A DNA stretch of 64,000 bases from Callipepla californica brunnescens (taxonomy: Eukaryota > Chordata > Aves > Galliformes > Odontophoridae), in the NCBI GenBank assembly GCA_023055505.1, contig JALIRH010000010.1:4589501-4653500 (forward strand), in the 5' to 3' direction. Positions 15,001 to 28,700 of the stretch are shown here, one piece after another; positions within the stretch are counted from its first letter, which is position 1, and the number at the start of each line of letters is the position of its first letter. A program made the translations under genes and the position numbers. The notes under the pieces are model-generated. The model saw nothing but the letters and a program-made list of their open reading frames with translations. It was not told the DNA's origin and did not search any database.

Positions 15001-16399
15001 GATGTTCATACAAGTTTTCTGATTAAGTATAAATTATATAGGGCAGCTTCTGAACAGCACATACATAATTTATCTGAGACTTCTGAAGAAGTGACTACAT
15101 TCATAGCTCAGAAGAAACTTAAATCTCACATCTGTACCAACTTCTGTTTGAAAATGCACTTACAATAAAAAACTAAGCACACTAATAGTCAAGTCTTCCA
15201 ACTCACTGTGAATCATTTTTAACACCTTCGCTGCCTGCCAAGAGACTGAAGCTGAGTTCATCTTGCTTTTCCAGCAAAAACCAAAAGAGCTGAAAAGGTC
15301 TCTGTACTCCCACACAATCCAGAGCTCGGTGTAACAGAACATCATCAACTGCAAACAGTGCGACAACACAAGGACATGTTTCTAATACCCAGGATAACAG
15401 ATTGCAGTACAGCAACATAGTCCTGACATACTGCTCCAGGATACTCCTTGACCAGTTTCTCCTGTTATAGCTGTTAAGCCTAGAGCAATCAAAGAGGAGG
15501 CAGTTTGTGCTCCTGATACAAGCAAAAGTACACAAAGGAAACACTTCCCCAACTTTGTTAGGGATTCAGTATGTCTAGTTTCACTAAAAGAGAAGCCACC
15601 TTCAGGCAGTTACATTACAAGAGTTGGTCAGTAACTATATTCCACAGAAAAGCACCAGCAGCAGTGGCTGAAGTTTCTAAACCCTGCTAAAAACACTACT
15701 ATTTTGCTTATGAGTGTAGACTCATAACTACTACCATACCTACAATTTTTTTTTCCACACGAATGAGTGCAGTGTGGAGCACAGTTAGAAAACATTTTCT
15801 TTTCCAACATTGTGCTCCAAGAATTTTAAGTCTCGATCATATGATACTATTTCAGTGCAACTGTATTCTCCATAGAGAATTGGCAGAGTTGGCAAATAAC
15901 TGATCTCTGCCTCTAATAAATGAAAATACTTATCTTTTCAAGTCCATTATCAGATGGCTGAAAAAGTCATTGTTTCTTCCTGTTCATTTTTTTTTTTTTT
16001 TTTAAGTAAGTCAAGTAAAGAAAGTTGCCATAGCCACCACAGAAGCCATTTGGAAGCTAACTCGCATTCTTTCAGAACATGTGCCTCAATTCTTTCAGAC
16101 AGTGTAACAAAACAAAAATATTTGGATGATGATAAAAAAAAAGTCTGCTAAGAAATACACTGCAGACTTGATAACACCTCAGCTGTTCAATGCTCTTCTA
16201 TGCTACACATAAATTTGTATCAATTTTATGGAGGACTTAGGAACGTTTACAAGCTTTGAATTCATCAGGGAAGAAACTGCAATGGAATATTTAAGCATTT
16301 GTAAAATAGTTTTATGCTGATCATTAAATCAAAACATTAAATTGTAGAATCAGTCCCAATAATGGTTAGAAAGCCAGCAAATCAATTAAAAGAGAAAGG
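1..16399. other. Intergenic DNA beyond the NOP58 3' end
   Basis: No open frame here has recognisable family similarity, exon structure or coding-like composition. It has patches of higher GC (about 4.4-6.1, 10.1-10.7 and 11.1-12.3 kb), homopolymer runs, a 12-bp direct duplication at 8591-8614 and a hairpin at 8692-8719. By human gene order the next gene on this side would be BMPR2, but none of its exons is visible, so it would lie outside the window. Confidence 0.7.
3119..3149. repeat. Poly-T tract grading into (ATT)n
   Basis: Fifteen T are followed by about five ATT units. It is a simple repeat in the intergenic region. Similar T or A runs without further structure occur at 11578-11593, 15987-16003, 57590-57605, 57964-57981, 61508-61522 and 63623-63639. 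Confidence 0.9.
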
Positions 16400-16689
16400 C
16401 GTAAGATCTCCATAAAAATGTTTTAATCTGTATCAATGAAGACTGCATATGGAAAAAAAGAATCTAACATCAGCTTTTCAACACAAGATGTGGCAAGACA
16501 ACAGAGCAACGTTCCTAAGTAGCAGGGACAGCAGGCTATCCAGCTCCAGGGCAGGACACAGCTGCCAAATGCATCTCCTTGCCCTCTTGCAATATAGAGA
16601 GGTTATGGTTTTCAGCTAGAGGTTAAAGAAATTATGTCAAGTAATGCTACTCTGAAGCACTGTCCTATGGTCTTTGTTTCCACCTTCTC
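16400..16689 (-). other. NOP58: NOP58 3' UTR (approximate)
   Basis: After the TGA there is about 260 bp before a minus-strand ATTAAA at 16427-16422, the only strong poly(A) signal variant close by. Cleavage would then fall near 16400. A short 3' UTR is normal for this gene. The end is inferred, not shown. Confidence 0.5.
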
Positions 16690-16746
16690 TCAGTCTTCAT
16701 CCTCATCTTTCACTTTCTTCTTTTTCTTCTTTTTCTTCTCTGTATT
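16690..16746 (-). CDS. NOP58: NOP58 exon 15, terminal (residues 509-526 and stop)
   Basis: The acceptor TTTCCAG is followed by NTE, eight Lys and VKDEDED, then TGA. This equals the human ending in a Lys run plus acidic residues. It joins in frame to exon 14. Confidence 0.93.
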   Translation of the reverse strand, partial: NTEKKKKKKKKVKDEDED

Positions 16747-19700
16747 CTGGAAACAAACAAATTTTGCTATGAATAAATCGTAGTGGAGAAGCAAAGCAAC
16801 AAATGTAGCTAAGCAACAGAACTCAAACTCAAAGCATCTCCCCAGCTGCCATGCTCAACACAGCACAAGGCATCCCCTTTCTCCACTGCTGCTCCACTCG
16901 ATGGTTACAGCACAGCAAGGGAAGCTGTGCTGACTGTCACACTGCTGACTGCTCCAAGCTGTGGTCAGTCTGCACCAGGCAGAGTAGCTGCTCTAATGAA
17001 AGGGGAATAGATGAAATCCACGTTAAGAACAGAATTGCAAAACTGAGTAATTAGTTTGGTTACAGCATCCACTCTGCTGCTGCTAGGAGACATCAAGTGA
17101 TGCTTCATCTATTCAGCATGTACAGCCTTTGCTCTGTGGGAACCCTGAACAAGAGATGCCTGTGAGTAAGGACCAACAGATCTCTAGAGGAGAAACAAGA
17201 ATGGAGACTAAAGCTGGGGGTGGGCTCAGGAAAGGAGAGGAAACACTAGTAGCGCACTGAGGAATTATAATTTCTCAGACCTTTTCATGTAATGCAACTC
17301 TTTCAGGAATTTACAGTGACGGATATTACTAAATGAAGTTGCTAAAAACAGTCCTTGCATAACATGAATTAAATAGGCAAGAATATTTTCCCCTTTGCTC
17401 CACATATTTTGGAGGAAATTCATCCCAAAAAGGGTCAGGCAGCTGTGCAGTTCTGTCTCACCTCAACTGCAGAGCTGGTGGGCACTTCCTCTGTCAGTTC
17501 CTCCTCTTCCTCAGCTTGTTTTTTCTTTTCCTTTTTCTTTTTCTTCTTTTTGACAGGCTCATCCTCTTCTAAATTTGTCTCTTTTGCACCACAGAAGGAA
17601 GAATAATAAAATGCAAGTTGTTGGTTATTACAAGTGTAAAAGGCAAAAGGGAAAAGCTTTCTATGAGATTCAAGAGGATGCAACAAGGATATTAAGAAAG
17701 CAAAAAATACTGTGCTGTCTTCACACACATCTTTAATCCTCTCCTACCCTATCTGTATGACTTCTTGCTATTACCAAAACATACAGTTAAGACAAGTGAC
17801 AATGTGACAGCACAAATCACATCTCACACAAAAAGCACCCCTGTATGCCATCTCCAACACTTAAAATAAGCCTGCATATTTTATTTGTATTTCAAGTGCT
17901 CTTTTTGAAATCAGACTGCCCACAATTGGGCAAGCATTTTCACTGGCATCACAAGAGCCACAGAAGGACTCACCAACCCACATCAGAAGTGCATTCAGCT
18001 AGCAGTAGGTTACTGGCAACTTATTCCCTTATCTTCACACTGGAAAGAGGTGGATCAGCGATCATTTAGACTGGCAGACATTAAGATCTCCTAATGCTGA
18101 GCTGACAAAATATTCAGTGCAAGAGTAGAAACTCTGTCCTGAAAAATAGGATCTATATAACCGGGGAGAACTGTTGTTAATTCAAGAGATGTTTGTTCAT
18201 GGTCTCTTATATAATAGTTGTGAAAAATAAATGCATCTATACAACTACAGTTGTATATCTATACAACTATTCGTTGTATCTAATCACTGTGGTAGGAAGA
18301 CTATGCTTTACCACTGCTCATCTTCTACAGTATATGCCACAGTCTTAGGAATCTTCAGGAAGGAAAACAAGCAGAAGCCATTACCCAATTGACAGCTTAT
18401 GCAGTAACCAGTCAACTACTGAAATATATCCAAGTTATATTTATTTGTACAACAAAGTCAGAGCTAAATAGCAAGTTTCTTAGTATGAAGTGCTCATGAG
18501 TATGCTTGTGATGTACTGCCACTGTCCTTCAGTAGGTAAAAAACCAAGTTGCTGAAAATGGTAGTATTTGGGGTATGTACAGCTGCTACCCAGAAGCATT
18601 ACTGAAGATGCTGTTTCCTCAACGCATTTCCCCAAAAGACGTTTCAGCTTGAAAGTACCTCACTTATCACTTACAGAAAGAATAGGAACAGAACTAGTAC
18701 CATTATTAAAATAAAAAATAAAAACCACATTCATAAAATCTTAACTGCACTGTCACAAATTGAGTTCCTCAGGGCAACAGAAGGACTGAGTCAAAAATAA
18801 GCTCCTACCTTTACTACCAAAATAGCCTTCAGACAAAAAATGAGCTTTAGTATAGAAAGTTTCTAAACATTTCTAGAACAAAATCCAGCCAACCAATTCA
18901 AGTATTCATTGACATTTAAAAATGCCTGAAGGAAAACAGAAAAGGATTCCCAATAAAGGAACCCGTACATATGATTTTAAAGGGATTCTGCCATAAACAT
19001 GATTTGCAACTAACCACATGCAAACATAAGGAGCACAAAATGTGTAACAAATATCCTCACCTTTGTACTACTATTTATGAGATAGGCAAAATAACCCTCC
19101 GCTACATTAAAGCCATACGGTATGGCAGGAGCACATGCATCAGTAAGCTCTGCATTGTCAAGCACATCTCAAAAAAAAAAAAACTTCTCGTTATTATCGT
19201 GTGTGCCATCAAGTCTGAAACACCAGGCAGTGGAATCTGCCACAATTTACAACTGCAGATAAAGCATGGAACACTTGCAGACACTGTCACTTCTCACAGC
19301 TGGCAGCGGATGCCTTCGTAAAGATTTAAGTTATTGCTTTCTACCAAAGCTCATCACAGGACTTCACACATTTGAACCTAGGCAGAATGAGGATAAAGGC
19401 TCCAGGGGGGCTGCTCTTCTCCCTCCAGATCCAGTACTTCTAAGTCCCTCATGCCCAGCGGGACTTCTTTGTGGTACACAGCAGTTGACAAGAGAGCCAC
19501 CAGCCATAGCTATCAGGCACTAAGGCACAAAAAGCAGCACTCAGAAGCAGTTTGATAGATGGCCTTGCATAGCACTGGAAATCATTAGTGGTAGTTCCAG
19601 TAACCCATTTTCCACCGGTCTTCTCTAAGCTTTTACACATGAGCCTCCACTAAACCCTCCCCTCCTCCATATGATCCCCCCCACACACAGAATCAAGTCG

Positions 19701-22700
19701 CACAAGCCTATCAATACAGACACCACACCATGACATTCCTGTCATTTAAGGCTTTGGGCCATTAATTTAATATTATTTTTCTCTTGACTGAAGATGCCTT
19801 CACAAGTGTCAAGCTACTACTATATCCCGATGCCTTCACACAAGTTGAGCACTTCACTGGGGGCACTGGCTGGCCTCACTGGCAGTACACATTCTGTTTG
19901 TTTGACCACACCTATCTTCAGACTCTAAGCAACAACAAAACATCAGTCCTATTTCCTATCCTCCATTAACACATATTTTGTATTAAAAAAGCAACTTCTT
20001 AAGTGGATTATAACTTATTTCAGGCACTATCCTCCCCCTTGGTTTCCTTCTAGGTGTAACATACAAGGTGAATGTAGTTTGAAGTCATGCTGCACCCTTA
20101 GCCCCTATGCTGCTAAGTTCCTGTCCAAGGTACTACAATGCATACACCTCTAGCAGGGAGAGAAAAAAAAAACACCAAATACTACATTTTGCAGTTGTAT
20201 TTACATTTCAATCTAGCGCAACACAAAATCCTGCACACCTCTTTACTACAAATATGAAAACAGTAGTCTGACAAAGCACTTTTCAGTGGCAGCTTTCCAC
20301 CTCATTCCCATTCCTTACCTTCCTCATGGAATATGAACCGAATCAAACTTGATCTGGCTGAAGAATTCCTTTTTTACTGGACGGCTTTTCTACAATCTCC
20401 ACTTACTATGTGGCTGCACAAACAGCAAGGGAAAGGAGGAAGGCAGAGACTTCTTACACAACAGTATTATCTGGATGTGTAATCTCTGACCAGAGAAAAT
20501 CCTAAAAGTACTGCATTGGAAAGAATAGAGCCGAGAACAGCAGAAATTGAAATGCTCATACATATTCAAGCAGATATGCAACATAAACCCTAATGCTGGC
20601 ATCTCTTCTGCACTCTCCTGTATAGTTCAGAACTTAATCAACTACTCAACAAACTTCTTGGACCACCACCACCAGCACACATACCTGTAAGCACCACCTG
20701 TTGCAGACATATCAACTAGAAAAAGCACAAAGTCAGTTTGTCTAGCCTCTGTCAGGAGGCTAAAGGGTTGAAATCTGCATATAGTTGATACAAGGTAAAT
20801 AAGCTGTATGAAATTTCCTCTTCCTTAGTCTGTCAAGCATCTGGCACAAAGTAGGGCTTAGTTCCCAAAGTGTCTCAATAAAATGATCCGCTTGATACAG
20901 AGATCTGGGAAAAAAAGTAGGAGCTATGAACATCCAAACAACGCCCTACTTTTTCAGGCACTTTGGGAATTGTTAACTTTTCCAAAAGCAAACAGCACAG
21001 ACTTCAGTAGTTCACAAGTACTCTAAACACTCTCTACAGCTCAAAACATTCGTGGTAACTCAAGGGCAACTACTAAGCTTCACCCATTCTGAATTCTTAA
21101 TAAAGCAAAGAAAGGAAACACAAGCAGTTTTTCCTCTATAAAAGCACAAATCATTAAGTAACACAAATAGAAATACCCTCTTTGTACTGGTAAGAGACCA
21201 GGCTGAAAACAACTCTAATACTTCACCTGGAAGAAACTCATGCCTACACGATGTCGATGTTTTGGTAACAGAAAGGAGACCTAAGGGAAAATTCTGAGGC
21301 TATAATAAGGGAATCTACATCATAAGATTACCAAAAGCAGTAGCTGTGAAAACACCCACATTCTCCAGAAAACATAGGAAGAAAGTTCAAGTTTTTAAAA
21401 GTACTCAAGTGTCCTTGTTTCATTATGATAAGTACAAGAGAACAAGCACACATCTCACATTTAAAGTACAAAGAATTCCCCCTCCAGCGTAATTTCAGTT
21501 CTCATAAGTGCAGTTTCCTACAAGTTGCTCCATGCATGTACACAGACACCATGGGCCAACTAACCAACCACATATGGAAAGATCACCTCTGTGTAAGTTG
21601 AGCCATAAGAGGCATACAGCCAGCACAACTCTCTGATAACTGGCCTCTGATTTCCTTAGAGCACAGAGAAAGACAGAAAGGGAAGGCTCTGACTGTCCTG
21701 ATCTGCAGACATGAGCAGTAGACAGAACTGGGAGCAGTTCAAACTTCACAAGAGGTTTCAAGAAGGAACTTTAAGTCATCCCAAGTTACCTGCTGGGTAC
21801 TCTACTATCACAGCAAGTATTAGGCCAGCCATTTAGAGGTGCTGCAAGTGTACACATGAAAAGGGGGACAAAGTGCACCACAAAACAGAAACCAGAGTGC
21901 TTTGAAGTCACAGCCCCAGATCTTTCTTCACACAGTGTCTCAGAGAAGGAGAGAACAACTGTGGCCACAGTTGTTTTGGCTCTCTTGACAATAACCCCTA
22001 GCATACTATAAATTCATACTGAATTTTTCAAGTGTCACTTAACCTCAGGTTTAGATGTTCAACTTTCATGTGCTGAAACACTCCCATACAGAATAAAATA
22101 GTACTCCTTACAGAAAAATTAGACAAGTTGTTTTTTTCCCCTACAGGAACCTTTTTCCTTCTAGATGCTGTGGCTGACTGAAGATGAACCTGCTCGCTAT
22201 ACAACGTACCAATGAGTAGACCACTTACTTGTTCTACACTTACAACTGTTTTATTAGAAGTTTTTTATTTTTTTACTATTAATGTATTATATCAGACTTG
22301 AGGAGAATAACCAGGTATTGTGGATGGTTGTCAGACTGTATAAAATGCACAGCAGCATGCCAGCAGCATAGATGCAGCAACTAACCTTTCATCTCTGCCT
22401 TGAACTTCTTTGCTTTCACTGCAACCACTGCATCCTGTTCTTCCACCTCCTGAATTTTGCGTTTCTTTGAAGCAGCAGGAAGTGTAGAGTCACCAGAGGG
22501 ATCATATACCTTTATTTCACTGTAATGAAGAAAACAAGTCAGTTCAAGTAATGTAGAACTAGCCTCCAGGTAAGATCTTGCAGTTAGCTTTCCAACACAA
22601 TCTCCCAAAAACATAAGCAAATCAATCCTGCTCAGCCAACAGGTAATTGGGCCCTATCTCCAACATAGGAACAGTTGTATACAGAACATCAGTAACTGTG

Positions 22701-25700
22701 AGTACACGAGATATCCAGTGAAACACAACTGCCTGATCTGAACAGAAGATATCAGTTCAACCAAGAGCTCAGTTCTGGTTTGTATCTGAGATTTTACAAA
22801 GCACTTAAGATACCCATTTGATCTCTTTCCAGCTGAAATTCTTTCTGTCACTGTTGTATGGTAGCAAGCACATTGCTCCTCACAATCAGGGAAGTTTGTA
22901 AGTGTATCCTATGGTTAACGGATATACAGGATTAGGAATAGCTTTGTTTTTGCTTTTTCTGCACTGCTTTTCCACCATTACATTTACAGGGCACAAGTTA
23001 GAAGGCAAGGTAACAGCTCATATCTGTATCACTGACTTCACAGACAGGTGAATACCTAATCTGCAGCTGAAATCACCTCTATCTGAATACTGCATGCTCC
23101 TTTGTTCCATCTCTACCTCTCATAGAGTCTGCAGGAAACCAGCTGCCTTTAAACTCAGTGCTCTTCCATCACACCTTTTCAAGGGCAGATTAATCATCAA
23201 TAGCAATAAAGCATTTTTTTTCCTGACTCATTCAGAACAGAATTTCTGAAAGAGAGAGAAGCTTTAAAACAATAACCCTAAACTATTCTCCACCCAGACA
23301 TGTGAGCATCTAAATTTCTCTGAAGTAGGAATCTGTAGTAGCTACCTTGCAGAAGTTGCAAAAGCAACTGAGAGTAGTGATCAGACTGAGAAACACATGG
23401 CAATGCTAGCAGACAGTGTTATTCACTTCTCAAAGCATCACAAGCTTTCATTGGTACAGATGCAGCTCATTGCTTGGCAGAAACTGATTACACAGCAGAC
23501 TCTGTTTCATCTCCGCAAAATAGTCAAGACAAACTTCTGAAACATTTCTGTGATGTAACTAATTAATGCTGGGTATACAGTTCCATACAAGACAAAGAAA
23601 TTATTGTCAATGTCCTTACAACGCTAGTTTAGCCCCTCAAACAATATCCACAAAACAGCAGCAGTGTGACTTTGTACTATGAAGAAAATTTTATGGAGAC
23701 TGAGTCACTGTACAGATCCTAGACGAAGTAGTTGCAACTTCTTCAGGAAGTCAGTGTACTCCTGAAAATAAAACTTCAGAAATTCCAGAATTCAAATGAT
23801 AGAAAATACTCATTTCATGCACACAAAACAACTTCTTGCTGTTTAGCCTTGTCTGGCAGTCTAAAAGGGAAAGATATCGCCAGCATCTCTTCTCCCAAGC
23901 CTACACATTTGCAGAACAAGCCCAACAGTAGGAACATGCCCCAGCAGGACTTGACCACTCCTCATTTCAAGAGGTCAAAAGCCTACAAATATGTTGTATC
24001 CTCACACCTTAAGTTACTGCTTTCTTAGACACATTGATGCTTCATTTACTGACAGTTTTTGTTGTGTTTTTTTTTTTTCCCCAAAAACTGCTCCAGAAAA
24101 CACAGCCATCACTACCTTTTGAGATGCTTAACAAATAGAAATACAAGTTGCATCCAGCCTTGAAAAAGATGAGGTGACTGCAAATGGATGCAATGCTGCT
24201 AATTTCTCTGACAGAACTAACACCACGCTCTACTTCTGCCAAGCACTTGCTCTCTCTACATCAGAATGGGAAGACCAGGTTAAGCAAGATGCCTGCAAAT
24301 AAATTAAGTGAAAAAAATCCAGACGTCACAGTTCGGATTAATAGTAATGCACTCCAGCCCTTAGATGTTCAGCCATCAAAGCTGCAGTTTAGTCATTTCA
24401 GGCACCAGTAACTACCTAATCTATTGCTTAAGACACTTTGCTATTACACATAGGACCTAAACAAGGAGATCAAGCTTTGTTCAAGTGCATTTTTTGTTTT
24501 CTTCTTGGAAAAAAAAGATTTCTAAGACAGCTTACAAGCACATCCAAAAAATTCATTCAAACACAGATTTTTTCAAACCTAACTTTTTCAGACTTGCATT
24601 AAATAAAACTACTACATAGTTATCACATGATGTCAATAATTTTCTACCAGAAAATCAGGACTGCTTCACTCACTTACTGGCTTTACTCTAACTGTAAAAT
24701 GTGGGAACACGGAAATCTGCATTAATGATGGGGACGTGTTAGCAATGTTTTAGAGCACAAAAAATCTGGATTTCAAGGCAACCCAACCCACAATGGAAAA
24801 GCTTCTCAGGAACAAAAACATGAAGAGCTATTTACACTCAGTCAAGCTGAAAAGAAAAACTATTCACCTCTTGTTTTGATACTTGTCTGCCCTGGCCAAG
24901 GCTTTTCCAGTGCCACTTATTCTTCTTATCTGAAAGAAAAATTTTTAAGTGAAGAACAAATTACTTAGAACAAAAACAATTCACAATACAATATTCAGAG
25001 CCCTTGAAAGGATCCAAGAACAGAAAGACATGAGTATGTGATTGGTCAGGTCCTGGTACAACTGCACAACTCTTATTCCTACGAGTAGAATTGTGACAGG
25101 TGACAACTGAGGTGAGAAAGGCTTCATGACATGCCTTCCTAATGCTGCTCTTCTAGAAGTCAACCACTAAAGGGCATCTAGTATGGGATCAAACATATCA
25201 AAGCCAAATAATAGCATGTTAACTTGAAATTCACAAATCCAGTCCAAATTTGTCCATGCTTTCTTTTTTGCAGGTACAACTGTATGTCAGGGTAAGTATC
25301 ATTCTACACCCGGCATAAAGTCAACCTAAAAACCTGCATACAGGCTCAAAACTTGATTTTATTAAATCTGTACTTATCAGAAAAGTTGGTGCTTTGGTAT
25401 TAACTAACATAGCTCTTTCCTTCTGTTTCCATGGGAAGCACTGAGTCCCCTGAAATACTCAAAGAAGAGGTGGCAAGTTTTTCTGGATTTTTTTTTTCCT
25501 TTTTGTACTAGCAATGCCAGTACTGCAACATAATAGCAGCAGATATAGCTTGGAAGGCTGCATCCAGTCATGGCATGCAAGATAGCATGCAGAAGGCATA
25601 CTACCTAAAAGAGGAAAGTGAATCCTACGTCACCCCAGTATGCTATGCCAATGGCAGCAGATGGAACAGCAGGTACAGAGAGTCAAGACGTGTATTAGGT

Positions 25701-28700
25701 GATGAGAGGATAATGCAACAATTCTTCTGTGATGCAAATAACATCTAGCTTTGGCTCCTGAGAAAGCTGCTGAACTTTAAGCACCATCAGATTTGGGAAA
25801 CCACAATGGGAAACGGGGTGGAGGGAGAACAGTAAACAAATTAGCTTCCTTCAAAGGAAAAGAAGCCATGAAATAGTAAATGTACGTTCACAATTACTAA
25901 ATAAATGTAACAGAATGCAAGTGCACAGTCATATTCACTTCTTCAGAATCAGTATATTTCAGTATAATGTATACAAAGACAAGCACATAAGCAAGAAAAA
26001 CTGACACCAGCTTACAGGCCCTACTCCTCCAAACAAGGTTGGGAGCTTGGTTACAAAGTAACTTTGACACCAAAGATGCAGTGCACCATAAAAAGAAGCC
26101 ACAAGCCGAAGAGGTACAGAAGTCATCTTTCAAGAAAGTCAGCTTCATGCAGCCCCTCTGCTGTACTTACTCCTCTCTCTTCCAAATGCCTCAGTCTTGT
26201 CTCTACTTTTAATCTGTTCTCAGCTCCCATTTCAGCACTGGTATCGTCTCCAAGGGCATCGTAACGAATAGTCAAGGCAGTCTTAGCTGCCAGCATTCGA
26301 GAAATCTGGGCAAGGCAAAACGAATATCAAATGCTAAGACTGAACATAAGGCAATGATTCACAGTGATCTGGAAACCACAACCACAAACAGAAGAAGAAA
26401 GCAAGCATTTCCAAGCAGCATTTAGTTCAGAAAACAATTAATATGTCATTCTTTAGTACTGAAATACAGTTAATTTAACACCATACTTTCTAAATAAGTA
26501 GGGAGACACATCTGAACCTAGCAAATGAGCTAGACATCTCCCACTCCATCTCAAGTTTTAGTCCAGGTCATTTTGAGGTATTATTTCCAGCTGAATATCT
26601 TTCTCCACAACTCAAGACGCACCTCCACCCAGCCGTGTTATAAAAACCTAAGTATTTTAAATGCAAGCCATTAAATAGCACACAGTATGAAGACTATAAG
26701 ACTAATGCCTGACACAGCTTAGCTTACTACTATCACATAGAATAAAGCAGTAACATATCCCCTGAGAAAATCAATGTTACATCATAACTCAGCAGAAATG
26801 GATCTGTTATTACAGAGTTGTGTCGAACAGACAATCCCATTCCCCCTTTGCCAACAAGAATGAATGACACACAGATTTGTGGGATGCTGGTATTTTCCAC
26901 GTAACCACAGAGCAAAACAGGAGAGAAGGCCATAAAAAAAAAGCTTAAAAAAAAAAAAAAAGCTTAAAAAAGCTGAAGTCATCTCATCAACAGACATCCA
27001 TGTTCTGAAAAAAGCCAAGCTTAAACAGTTCTGAAACTCACCTTTCCTTTGTTTTTGGCAGTTGTCTGTCCCACTAAGGAAGCATGATAGATTAGGCCAA
27101 ATTTAGGCGTGTCCCGCTTAGTCTTCAGTGCTCTGAAGAGTGCCTTCTCAGCACCCAGTATCTGAACTGTTGAGGCTGGGTGTTTTGCCAGATTCAAGAG
27201 GGAACCTAGAAGGAGGTGATTCAGGAATAGTAATCTATCAGAGGAGCTGTTACACAAGCACAATACTAGATCCCTACAATATTCAAAAGCAGAAGCTCTA
27301 AGCACTCAGTTCCTCTATGAGCTGTTTCATGTCCATTTTCTGAAGGACAAGTAAGTCATTTCAATCCCTCATGCTCAAATTCTGTCTCTGATTTCAGCAA
27401 CAGGAAAGAAGGTTGAGTCAATAAAACGTTCCATACAGGAGTAATGCCAACTTGTGACCAGGTCCATTGGCAAGAATGCATTGCCACTAACTGTAGCAAA
27501 TAACCAAAATAAGGCTGCTAACTTGAGCCAATCTGACCACAAAGGCTTAAAAAGCCAGCTTCTCAGCATTTTATATCAGAAGTGATCGGACCATCTGAAG
27601 GGGGCTCAGTGTCTCAGAAGAGGTAGTGACTTAAGTTGCCCTCATATTCCAATAAGGACTCAGGCCAACCAAGAACTACATCATCATAGACTACAACCAA
27701 GCTCACTCATATTCTCAAGAGATGCTTGTCACCATTTTGCATAATGCCTTTAGCTGGTCAGCTCCTCAGAGAAAACCTGTGATGAGGGCAACTAAACCGG
27801 CCAGCGTGACCCACCTGCATGAGCGATGAGCCTTGCTCCAACCAGTTCACCCACCATGACAGTGAGATTAGGAGCAATGGCCATCATTCTGTTCTTCAGG
27901 TAGTCATACAGCTGTGTCCTGTACTCAGAGATCTCAATCACCTGCCACAGACAAAGTTTATTTACATGAATCAGTATTGGCTGACAGACAAATCTAAATC
28001 CTAAATTAAAGCATTAAAAACTCCAACCAATGAGGCTAACAGTGCAAACTACACAATCAGGAGCCAGTTATAGAAAGCTTTATATAGAGCATATTCCCAG
28101 AGCAGAGTTCCATCCATGAAGTACATTGGATTTATACTCTTCATTCCCTTATGCAACCTATTTTCTCAGCAGAGCTCCTGATAAAGAAGCTGACAATATG
28201 CCAAAGACAGCGAACCAGAACAAAAATACTTAGTAAGGACATTTTCTTTAGGACAAAACCCTGGAACACTCAGTTTTCACATAAATCTTTGTCACCATTC
28301 TCTTGAAATAGGATAAATGGTTTTTACTTGTTCCATACAAATACACTCAATTAAAATACACATAAAAAAGCAGCCTAGTCTAGACTGAGAACAGGAACTC
28401 ACTATTCTTAACCCAGCCACTCCCTGGTAAACTCACAAAGGGATTCAGCTGGCACCAATAAAGTCAGAGGGAGTTCATACACAACACAAATGAAAGCAGG
28501 AGAGGGCTCCTAACTCTTTCTGGGCCTCAGTGCTCCACTTTTAACCCAAAGCTTACTACCCAGCTTCAAAATTGACAGGTTGGAAAGAGGTTGTGCAGTA
28601 CCATTCTCCAAAGGGCTTAAAAACACACACCGTTGCCAGAATTCCATCCAAAAGGAAGACACTAGCAGAAGAATTCATGTAGACATCAGCAGACTGAGAT

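Noticed and set aside
1..16399. Search for BMPR2 exons expected on this side by gene order
   Set aside because: No kinase or activin-receptor motif was found in any frame. BMPR2 should lie beyond the window.
26934..26973. A-rich tract with repeated AAGCTT as a possible retroposon tail
   Set aside because: No upstream body of a processed copy and no flanking target duplication was seen. Treated as a simple repeat.
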